This document shows, one piece after another, positions 5,744 to 17,700 of a stretch of 39,032 nt of DNA (positions are counted from its first letter, which is position 1; every line of letters begins with the position of its first letter). This DNA is from a virus. The position numbers and the translations under genes are program-made. Where the stretch lies: positions 1-39,032 of the IMG/VR virus record IMGVR_UViG_3300037189_003167; one strand, 5' to 3'. The notes beneath the pieces are model-generated. The model worked only from the letters and a program-made list of their open reading frames with translations, was not told the origin of the DNA and did not search any database.

Positions 5744-8700
5744 CCGACTTGTTAAAGTTGTCCATCAGCTCCTTGATTCGATCATCTTTGCGTTTGATCT
5801 GCTCGTCCGGAGCGTTTCTTTCTACCAAAGCCTTCTTCTCTTTCTTCAGGCGGACAATTTCATTTTCAACATAGTTAGCCCTGTTCCGCAATGCGGCTTC
5901 AGGGTTTTCTTTTATGTACTCTGCTACGCCCTTACCCTTCATGTCCTTGATGATGCGCTCGTGCTGCGACATATCCTTCAGGTTCTCGTAGAACTTGCCG
6001 GATATTGCGGCAGGAGTATTGATGTCACCATACAGCTTTCCAGCAACTGGAACTTGGTATGACTGGACCTCATCACCGGTAATTTTGGACTTGGCGTATT
6101 CGTAGCTCTGGATGCCCAGCTTACCAACTCCACCAGTGTATTGACCGGCAATATAGCTAAGCTGATCAGCGGTGGGGCTGATCAAGCCAATCCCCTTTTC
6201 CCCGCCACCAGTGACGTAGTTCAGCGCATAAGCAATCGCCTGACTCAATCCATTGGCTGAATCACGGCTGCGCTCGTAGCCCGGAGTAGGTTTCAGACCC
6301 CGGTCTTCCTTGGAGATGGGGCGACCAAAAGCATCTTTGTTTTCAGAAACCGCAACCAACGGATCAACAAGGGTTGGAGTTAGTGTTTGTGCAAAGGTGC
6401 TGGATCCAAGCGGGTTGAAGGTATCCAAGATAGAGGTAGCCAAGTAGGTTACGGTCTTCTTGATGTCGCGCTTACCCTTCATGGCTCCAGACTGAACCAT
6501 CATGTACTCAGACAACACGCGACCCAGGTTCGGGAACAAGTTGAAGCCAAGCGGCATTGGGATAGTCAGGTAGCCACCGCCACCGGTTGGAATGATCAGG
6601 TTCTTTTCCTTAATCCACTCGGATGGATCATCAGGTCCAAAGCCAGCCATCGCCAGAATTGCTGTTTGTGCAACACCAATCAATACCCCACCAGCAATAA
6701 TTTTCATGCCAGCCGGGCTAAGGCGAAGTTTTCCGTCTGCGTTGCGGGTAACAAGAGTCTGCGCCAACCTGGCGCTACCTTGCACAGCCGCATTGAAGAA
6801 CGCATAAAGAGCGCCAATCGTTTGAGTGCTTGCACCCTTACGGTTGAAGTTAACGGTCAGGTTCTTGGCAATGCTGGCCGCACGGTCTACGGACATGCCC
6901 GGAACATCAAGCGCTGCTTTAAAGGCTGACAGACGTACAGCATTCTCCATAGCATCGTTATAGTTGGAAAGCCAATCAGCAACTGCATCAACCGCCTTCT
7001 TCACATTGTTGCGGTTCAAACGTCCAAGCTCACGCTCAACAAGAGTTTCTTTCTCGTCGTTCTTGCTGAACTGATCGCGGAACCCTGTTGCACCACCAGC
7101 ATTCTGGTATTTCTCAAACAGATCCATCCACTTCTGCATCTCCGGAGTAGTAGCTGGTTTGCCGCGCAGATTGCGATAGATGGCCCGAACCGCAGAGCGG
7201 GAGTCGTTTACCACCTGAAACTTCTTGTCAGCAATTGGAGTGCTGGACAAGTTGATGGCCGCACTCTGCACATCACGGAAGAAGTTGAACGCGCCAAAGA
7301 CAGGGTTGTACTGAGTACTTACTGCCGCAATGAAGCGGGTAACCGCAGAAGCCTGCTTAATAAAACCATCCATTTGGGCGGCATCAAGATTCTTCAGTGA
7401 CTCCACCATCCGCAAGGCTGTCTTGTTGCCAGGGTTGAAGAATACATAGCGGTCTTCCCCATTAATCCTGACGGCCAGGACGTTAGGTGAATCGCGCAGC
7501 ATGGGGTTGATTTCATACTTAACCAACCCAGTCTGCTTATCCAGACGACCCGTCTTGGACTCTTGGATGATGTTTTCAGCATCACGCAATGTCATGTCCA
7601 TGTCCAGCATTTCATCAATAAGCTTCTGCTTGTTTTTGATGGCCTCTGGATTGATGGGCTTCCAGAAGTTGGTGTTGGGGTTCTGGATTGCCAAAGCGTA
7701 CAGCGCACGGCCAATCAAAGCCTTCTCCCCACGAACGACTACTTTCTCACGCTCCAGGGCCAGGTTACCCAAGATATTGACAACGGTCTTGTGAGAGCCA
7801 ATAGCGGCCTTAGAGGTTGAACCTTTGACATTGAAGCCACGACCCATGCCGCTGCTTGCATTGACAAACTCCAGCTCATCAGGATCGCGCTTCAGTGGCA
7901 CGTAAAAGGGTAGCTTTTCCCGATACGCATCAATGGTGCTTTGCTTTTCCAGACCGGTAGAAACCATGAGGTCTTGGGTTTCCTTGACCATTGCATCGAC
8001 CTTCTCCGCCAACTCTTCAAAATTCTTCTTGAGTTCTGGTTGGGTATCCAGATCCTGCATGTAATCATCAACTTCTGTGTCAAAGAGTCCTGAGCCGCCA
8101 TCCTGCATGTCAGGGCGTTGATTGCGCTCCGCAATAAATGCATTACGAATTTTTGCGTGGCGGTTGTGCAGGTACTCCTCAAACTGCAGAACTGTAATCT
8201 TGCGTTTGTTCATATCCTCCAACAGAGGACGGAACTCATCTTCAATGAAGTCCTTGGTCTGCTTGGCAACTCTACCGTGATAGAGTTCTTCTTTCAGGTA
8301 CGGATCCCAGTTGTCCTTGATGTCCACATTTTGCTTCTGGATGATCTCAAGGATGCGCTTGGTATCAATGTGCTTGTCTTGATACTTGTACAGGAAGGTA
8401 TCCAGCTTATTCAGCTCTGTTGGAGCCTGGAAAGAGGCCAATGGCGCTGGGTTGCCTTTATAGTTGACGGAGTAGAGGCCCTCTCCACCCGGGCTGAACT
8501 GACCACCAACAAACTTCTCAGCATTGCGGAGCAAGGCCAACACATCACCGTCAGAGAACTGAATGGTGAAGCCCAACTTCTTCAGGAAGTTACGCACCGC
8601 TTGGAATACCCGTTGGACCAACCCTTTGTGCAAGCCGCGCTCTGCCATGACGGCCACAATCTCTTTGGCCCGACTTTCAGCAGACAGACCGGGCTGTGTA

Positions 8701-11700
8701 CGGTCCACATGCTGTGCAACCTTCTGGATCATGCCAGAGTTCTTCTCAAGGGTCTGGATTTTCTTTACCAGATCCTTCATCATGTCCGGTCCAAGCATGG
8801 ACTCCAAGGCAGCGTGACCAATAGCCTCGTGCGCCAGTACTTCTTGCACACGCTTGGCATTGGGGAGGTTATCAGCCACCAGATACACGGTAGTACCGGA
8901 GTACCAAGCGCCTTCTACGTCTGATGGAGCTGCATCGTCCGGAAGGTTGTCGGCGGACTGCACAACATTAACAGTGATACCTTCGATTGGGAACAGTTGA
9001 GACTGCACAGCCTCAACGCTTTGCCCACCTTCGGCTACCGCCCGGGACAACATGCCCCGCTTGGACTCATTGTTTTGAAACTCTACCTTCATCACCTGAC
9101 GCGCCAATTCGGCTTCAGATGCACCTACATCAGCAGGGAAGTTTTTGTGCAAGAACTTGACCAGTTCTATAACTTTTTCAGGAGACTCAATGTAATACCC
9201 GGAAGGCATTTCATAGTCAGCGTTCCGTGTTTTTGGCAATTTCCCAACCAACAATTGTGCTTTTTCCACAAAATTGCTTGGAACATCTTTATTAAGGCTA
9301 ACTCTAAAACCATTGCTTGGGCGATAACCATCCAGCGTAAGCGCCCATGTGTTTTTCATTCCACGCAAAATCGTTGCCTCATATCGGTTAGCTTCCCGAA
9401 ATGGACCAAAGTCTGGAAGGTTGTCCAGCAAGAATGGCTTAACCTTGTCAGCCGCCTGTTTGTATGAATCAAACTGGGTGTCTTCATACTTCTGCCGCAA
9501 GAACTCATGCCATGCTGCCAGAACGTACTGCACAGACGACTCTGCATTACGCATCCGAACTGGCTGTGCACTCACGGGCAACGGTTTATATCTGGATGGC
9601 ATTACCACGCCAGTGATGGATGTTTTTTCTTTATCTAACTCCGATTCCGAGCCAACTGCTTTGTTGTCTTGCAATGTAAATTTTGCAATTTCCCCGCCAG
9701 AAAACTCAAACAGTTGTGCGGCCCGCAAAATATTTCCAAGCGCAATGTATCGTGTAGTGCGTCCACCTGTTACAGACCTTAAAGCAAACCACTGATCCAA
9801 CGGTGGAAAGTATGTTGGTCCTTCTTTATAAATGCTTTTACCTTCCAGTGTTGCCAAAGTAGGGGCAACCCGGCCATCAGGAATATTGCGTTTTAAGATT
9901 ATCTGGAAGTTTGATGGCGCATAAGGATTTCCAGTTTTGGATTTACCAATCCGGTTTTTATCCACCTTAATACCAATAACAACTGCACTGGCTGGAACGC
10001 CATGCATTTCAAACTTTTTAAACCCTTGTCCAATAGGGAAGTCATACGTTAATGCATCTATGGTTTTTTTTCTACGATCATTTAAAGTTGCAAATTGTTC
10101 ATCCAGCGCTTTTTTTAATTTTTGAAATTCAGCTCTATCTTTTTCAGTAGATTCTGGATCTGCAATTGATGCATCCAAAGCTTGCTGCTTCAAAATAATT
10201 TGATTACGTACTTCAACAAAAATGGTGTTGAGTTCAGCATCAATTTCTTTTACTACTTGGTCGGAGGTGCGGCCATTCAATGCTTGAGCAATGTCATCTT
10301 TAATTTCTTGCTGAGTAGGTGTTGAGCCAATAACGTCCACATTGAACTGGGCCATTACCACATCTGCCAAAAATGGATTGGAGTTGTCCAACCCCTCTTC
10401 AATCAAGTTCTCTTTAATGATTTCTGCATTCAAAGGAAGCACACGGCGCTGCAAGGCATTGGTGCCGGTAGAGTTGCGTAGTTCAATGTCAGCCAAGTAA
10501 GTGGCTTCAATGGAATCAAAAAACTCTTGCTGATCAACAACTGACAAAAGTCCAGCCGTTCCGGATGCTTTATGCGCCAAGTCCGTTCCGGCAGCTTTTT
10601 CTGGATTGGCATATTTAGGCGCACCCAAAAACTCATTAATTTCCGGATGTTCATTCAAGTATAAAGATGTAGCAACATCACCATACTGGTTGATAAAGTC
10701 AACACTAGTGTCAATCTGGGTGCTGCTAGATCCACCAGAAGTATTGGACTTTAAGCTGCCAAGCTTCTTTTGCAACATAGCCAGAATACGCCGCTCTGCT
10801 GGAATGCCAGTAGCCAGAATGGTAAAGGAGGGCCACTCAACTTGACCCGTCCTGTGAATACGGCCTAGCAACTGGATGAAGACGCTAATGTCTCCATGTG
10901 GCTGCATAACAATCATCCGGCGAGGACGCTGGTCAAATGCCTTTACAGATGCATGTAAAGAAATACCGGTAGCGCCAGCAGAGTTAATGATCAAGACATC
11001 AACTGGCCCCTTGTCAGAGTCTTCTCCGTCTTGGAATTGAGAAATAGTTTGTACGCGATCTGGTTGATTCAGCGTAATATATTTTGGAACATCACCACTG
11101 TAGTCAATGGCATTATTGCGTCCAGTAATTTCTCGGACTACTAAATGACGAGCTTTAACTCCAGCCGGGGCCTCATCACCAACATGGACTTTTCCATTAA
11201 TGTTCCAGACATATTTCTTCTGCAATTCTGCCCGTATGTAATCAATTGGAGCGGCAGATAAATCAGAGTGGAAACTCTTAATCATTTCAGCCACTTTGGC
11301 ATAACCTTCTTTTACATACCCTGGCAGCGCATCTACAGGAATATCAATCGGTTTATTTTTTGCCGGGTCTTTGGATGCTGACTGTAAGTTAGCTCTTAAA
11401 GTTGAGTTAACTGCACGTTGCAGCATGGTTTGCCAACCAAAATTCTGGATTTCAGAACCTACTGCAATATTTTCTTTTTTAACATAATCATCTAGTGCAG
11501 CACCGCTGGTACTCTTCAAGCCAACAACAACTTTTTCACCGTTGTTCATGTTGTCAACAATCATATTGATTGTTGTTTGAGTTTTAGTCGACAGCAATAA
11601 GTCAGAGATGTAGTTGTGGACTACGGATGTAAATGGATTAGCACTAACTCCACGGAATGCATTTGGACCTTCTGTACCAAATGTGGCTTCTGGTCCACCA

Positions 11701-14700
11701 AAAGTTTCCACCAGCATTTTTTGGGTTTCATGCTTTTTAACCCATTGCTTTAAAGCGCGATCTGCATTGACCAGTGACCGCAGAATGTTGGTAACTTTAT
11801 CAAACTCCCTGGAGTCACGCGGAGCATTTTCTTCATCTGTAAAAAAATTCATTTTTACGCCTTCATACGATCTCTCGCGGCGTAACATGGAACCAGATGC
11901 CACAAGCATCTCAGAAGATACTTGTTGCAGCACATCGGTCTTCACACCCTTACCAAACAATGCGGTCAACTCTTCTGGAGTGTTGGCTGCATAGCGCAAG
12001 TTGGTGTGGATGTACAGTGGCATGTTGTCTGGCCGCTTGGCAAACGTGGCGGACAGATACAGGGCGGATGGTGGCTTCCAGTTGTCGGGAGCATCTTTTT
12101 CTTTACCAAGTAAGTTTTTACCCGTCAGTAAGGACATGAAGAAGGCGTTTTGGCCCATTGAATCTTCATCATCGGATGGAACACCTGCTGCGTTATGGGC
12201 TTCATCCATAACCAACACAGCTTTACCAGCAGCAACCAAAGAAGCTATGGCTTGTTGTCGAGCTGGAGATCCTGCCCCGCCATTTAATTGAGAGTAGGAC
12301 GTAAACAATGCATCCATGCCCTTGGGCAATGCACCATTCTTGGTGATGTACTCAATTAATTTTTTGCTATCTGAACCTTTGTTCTGGAAAACAGGTTTGC
12401 TTTTACCACCGCCAAGATCTTTGGTAATAACTCCATCGGTATGGGTCATTCCAATCTTGATGTCTTCATGCCCAATGCTGGTCAGGTCTTCATACATGGC
12501 AGAGTACAAAGAGTCATTGAGGGTAACAAAAATTGGGATCTTCCCATTCTTCTTAGCCCATACCAACATTGCTGCAGCAGCGCGGCCTTTACCAACGCCA
12601 GTGTCATCACCAATGATGAATCCCTTGCCAAGCTTATTGGCTTGAATAGCCAGAGCCAGGCCATCAACTTGGTAGCCAGCCAAGCCAGAGTTACGGTCAT
12701 CTGTTGGTTGGCGCATTTGCTCCACGGAAGAGTAGCCCAACTCTTTGGCAACAAATTCATCGATGTCGCCAACTTGTGCTTCCAGATTTTCCAAAGCTGA
12801 ATAAGCATATTCCGATTGAGCGCGGGGCAAATAAATGCCGTCATTCGAGAAGCGTGACTTGCCCAAATAAACAACCCGTGATGCAGTGTCAATTGGCTCT
12901 CCCTGAACCGGAGTCTGGTTCCTAGGAACCTTCTTTTCTTTGGTGTACAAAGAGGCCGCAAAGGTATTTAAATGTTCTTTGATGGCGTTTCCATATCGCT
13001 GCACCAAAGTTTGATAAATTTTTAAAAACCGCTGCTTGACATCTTTTACCATGCCGGAAAGAGCATTCCAGAGCTGCTGAATAAATGGCTGAACATCAGC
13101 GTAATCATGCTGACCTTTACGTGAGTACTGGCCTTGATTATTTTTTTCATCCTTAGCCTGCTGGGCAGTACGACGAGCCGCATCATTTGTTTGACTATCC
13201 AGTCGCTCTTGGCTGTTGGGCGCAGTAGTAGTTTTACTGGTTTCCGCTGGCGCGGTCCCTTTCATGGCCGCATCTAACCCTTTGAGAATGGCTTCAATTT
13301 CAGGATTGCCCTGGAACTCAGGTGGGAGTTCTGTAGTCTTTGGCGCTCTGGGTGCGCGTGTTCCACCCTTGCCTGTGGAATCTCCTCTAGGTGTGCGTGG
13401 CCCCGCGGTGCGCGGCTTACTCTTGGGCGTTTCATCGTCACCCAAGTTGTCAATGAAGTTTAGTAAATCATCTAGGTCAGGAAGTCCTCCCAGTTCAGCT
13501 CCTGATCCTGGACCATTTCCTTGGCCTCCTTCGGTTCCGCTGGATCCGACACCACCGGATCCCCCTGATTGACCTTCTCCATTATCCGACTGTTGTTGTC
13601 CAGAACCATTTCTACCAGTTGCTCCGCGTCCCCCGGTTCCGGAAGTGCCAGTGCCCCCTCCTGTTGTAAGTAGTGGTTCGCCGACGCCAGCGCCCTCTCC
13701 AATCCCCAATCCTGCACCATTTTCATCATCTTCCAACGTATCGCCTGTTGGTACTCCTCCTCGTGGCTTATTTGCACCGCCAGTAGCTGGCCGTTTCTTT
13801 CCGGCACCCACCACGACTTTTTCGCTACGATTACTGGTTTGAACATATCTACTCCAAAGTTCATCAAATGTATTTATCCGATCAACCGTAAAGTTGGTTG
13901 GGTAAAGGTTTTCGGTTTGGTTGCGCCCAGCAATTACCAAAATACGCATTGGCGCAGAGGCACTTTGCGGATGGTACAAGTTGCCCGCAATTTCAAAATG
14001 GTCTGCTACGTTATAGTTGCTGTAGAGCCAATTTAAAAACTGCTTATCTGTTGAAGTAATGGTCCCCATGTTGGGATGCGCCTGTACCAACAATACGGCA
14101 CGGCCATCATTAGCTATGGCATGTAAAGACTCCGCAGCAATCTGTTGATCCAACGTGCCAATCTTGTATTCCTTGCCGTCCCAAGATTTAATATTGATGG
14201 CAGAAGATAGGGTACTAGCAGGGGGATGAGCCAAGACTACATCAACTTCTTGATTCTTCAGCTTGGCTACTTCTTCAGTAGCATCGCCTTCAACCACTTT
14301 GCCAAATTGCATTAACTGCAAGTTGTTGGCGCGGTGAGGATCAATTTCAAAGGTCGTAACATTGCGAGGGTTAGCCGAAACCACCAACATGCCGTTACCA
14401 CCAGTCGGATCAAGTACGGTAGTAGTAGATTTAACGCGGGCCAACATACCAGCCAAGAAGGCAATCGGCATTGGCGTAGAGTAAGAATTGTTGGTCTTAC
14501 TCAAGATGGACTTGATTTCCAGCATGGGCTGGTTTTTGTACATGCCAAGAATGTGGTCATAGATGGCTTTGGTGTCAGAGCCAGTTGTCCGCATGTCGGT
14601 GATGATCTGAGCAACATAGCGCACCGCTGCAGCTTCAAAGTCTTCTTGAGTTTGCTTGAGCTTGACCCGGTCATTTTCAAAGTCGGCAATTTTGTACTGA

Positions 14701-17700
14701 TCAATTTCACGCTTGTCTTTGATTGGATTGAAACCAAGCAACTCTGGTTTTTGCAAGTACGCTTTAATGCCGTACTCAATTAACTCACGGTTACTTTTCG
14801 GCCACCACCCTTGGCGCATGTGGTTAAACATGGACTCAGACATGGAGTCATTTTTAATTTCAGGCCATTTAAACAAGCCCATTTCATCCATGATTGCATC
14901 TACACGATTGGCAATATCCAGGATGCGCTCATTGACTTTTCCAATTTGTAGCCGGTAAGGAGTCAAAATCTCTTCACGACCCTCCCGGTACTCCATGGCA
15001 TCTTCAGCTTCTTGTTTGTTTTTATACCAAAACAGTGATCCACCATTTCTGGAACCCATGTTGTGCTGGTCCAAGATGGCGTAACCCAGCTCTTCAATGT
15101 GAACAATACGGGTTTCAGCTTTGTAAGTCTTTACTTTTAAAGTTTCCGGATCAATCTGGTCCAGCATCTGTTTAAAAATTTCATTCAGAATGGGACGCTC
15201 TGAACCAGATGGGTACGCTGTTCCAGCATATCCATTCGGTTTACTGATGTATCCATCGGCTACAGCCGGACCAACCAGATATGGTGACCCACCCTTGGAG
15301 GCGTCAAATAACATTGCCTCAAATCCACGAGACAACAATTCTTTGTTTGATGCCCAATAAATTGGCTCCCTGTTTTCTTCCCGATCTAAAGCACGGGCAT
15401 CACGCGCAAATTGTGTATCTTCAGTTGCATTGCTATAAATAGATGGGCGCTGACTGTATGGGCCTTGAGTAATGGCCGCAAACAGTGCCTTCTTTGGAGG
15501 TAAGTTACGGTTTTCAGTGGTGGAAGAAACATTTTTCAAAATGTTACGCAAAGTTTCTTCAACCAGTTCAAGCTTCATTTGAGCTTGAAGCATGGAGGCA
15601 GTTTCCTCCATTAGCGTCTTGCCGTTTTCAGTACGCTGCAAGTTAAAGTCCAGGCCATGTTGCCACTCATGCCCCAGTGATCCATCACCTTTAGTTTTTG
15701 TCAGGTTTATTTCATTAACCCATTTACCTTGGTTGTCTTTGGCAATGTAATGTGCTGCAGTTCTGCCGCCGCGGCCTTGCGCTCCAACTGCTAGTTTTAG
15801 TTGCTGACCCAACCCCAACATCTTGGGAGAGATGCCAGACAAATCAGCCAAGTCATGCATGGCGTCATAGATTGCATTTAAATGGTCTGCACGTTCAGTC
15901 TGGTTAACCCAATTACCAAAATCAATTCCTCCTGGGAAAAAGCCAAAGGTATCAATAAAATCCTGGACATCCGCAGGACGGCCTTGGCGGTGATCCCGCA
16001 TACCTCGGCGAATAATGCGTTCCATAGTTGGTGGAAATTCAGCATCTTTTTTAACAATACGTTTTGTTTGATCAGTGGAATCTTCATTGGCTGCAAACAA
16101 TGAATACAACCTGTCATTCAATTTAACCAAATCCAAATTTTTGTTATTGAATTTTGATGACAAATTTACGCCATCGTGCGTGTATCGTTCAGCTAATTTA
16201 CCGGAATACGGATCTTTAATATATTTTTCTTTGATTGCTGCATTTAATGCATCAACGCGGGAATGTTCATTAAAAACTTGTTGCAAGCCATTTAATGCTT
16301 CAACGTAATACTGAAGCAACATTTCTACTTCAGTATTTTTCCCCTGCGCCAAAGCCATTTTTATGGCTCCAGGACCTTGTGTTTTTGGAGTAATTGGTAG
16401 GCTTCCAATGGACTTGAGATTTTGCAACAGGAAATCTGCTGGAGTCACAAGGTAGTGTGCAAGACCCTCCTTGTACATCATTGCTCCAAACGAGTTATTT
16501 ACATTGGAGTGGATGTCAAGTAACGCATCTTTGCTGGCTGCTGCCAACATCTTGGAAATTGCTACATCAGTAGGATTTTTTGGTACTGGTGGAGCAGTTA
16601 CCTTACCTTTACGATTACCAATAAATTCAGCGCCGCCTCCTTGAATGCTGACTTTTTCCGGCTTGTATACCGCTGAAATGGTTACGCGCTCTGGGCCTGG
16701 TGTAGATGGATCATTGCTGGTAAAAACATCTGCACCGTTAATGGTAAAGCCATATTTCTTTAGTGCCGTTTCAATGGCGGCAACATCCTTCAACTCTACG
16801 GGAATGCGGATCAATCCTTCTGTCTGCATGGATGGAAAAAATTCTTCCGATACGGTTTTGCCATACAGTAGTTCCGCAACTTTAGCGGCATCACCCTCAT
16901 CCATTGCAACCTTCATTGGCTGCTTGTTGAATTCTTCCAGCTTTTTCTTACGCTCTTCTTCAGCCTTGTCAGCCGCAGCTTTTTCTTCCGCAGCTTTAGC
17001 TTTGGCCTCATCAGCCGCCTTCTTCTCTTCAGCGGCCTTAGCCTTCTCTTCGTCGGTCAGCTTAACCTTTGGGGGTTTGGCTGGACCAGCAGTAGTTTCC
17101 ACCGGGACATCAATAGTCTTGGCTTTGATTTTGTATTCCCAGGGAGCGGTGAAGTTTTTATTTAAATGTTCTTTGGCTTCCTGCTCTGTATCAAAATCAA
17201 TATTCACTGCGCGGCCATTTGCTTGCCGTCCAGATTTATACAAAATATGCCAAACTTGCTTTTGTTTGGTTTTAGCCGGCGTAGATGGGCCAGCAGTGGT
17301 CCCACCCTCGGCGGGCTTCTCTCCGCCTTCTTCAGGAGTTGCGGCAGGAGGAGTTGCGGGAGCAGCCCCCTCTTCTGTGGTTTCTGTTGGCGTAGCAGGA
17401 GTCTCTGTACCCTCTTCAGTTGGAGCTGTACCCTCAACAGGAGCCTCTTCAGTAGGCACTTCGGTTGGAGCTTCTTCAGCAGGAGCCGCACCTTCAGTCG
17501 ACTCTTCGGCGGGAGCTTCGGCAGGTGCCTCATCTGTAGGAGACTCTGGCGGCGCTTCTTCCGATGGAGCGTTCTTTGGCTCTTCAATCGGAGCTTGCTC
17601 TTCAGTTGGCTTACCACCGGCGGGGATGGATGGACCGGCAGTAGTTTCCGGTTTTTGCTCTATAACAGGGTTGATAGTTCCAATTAAACGAGCACCCTTT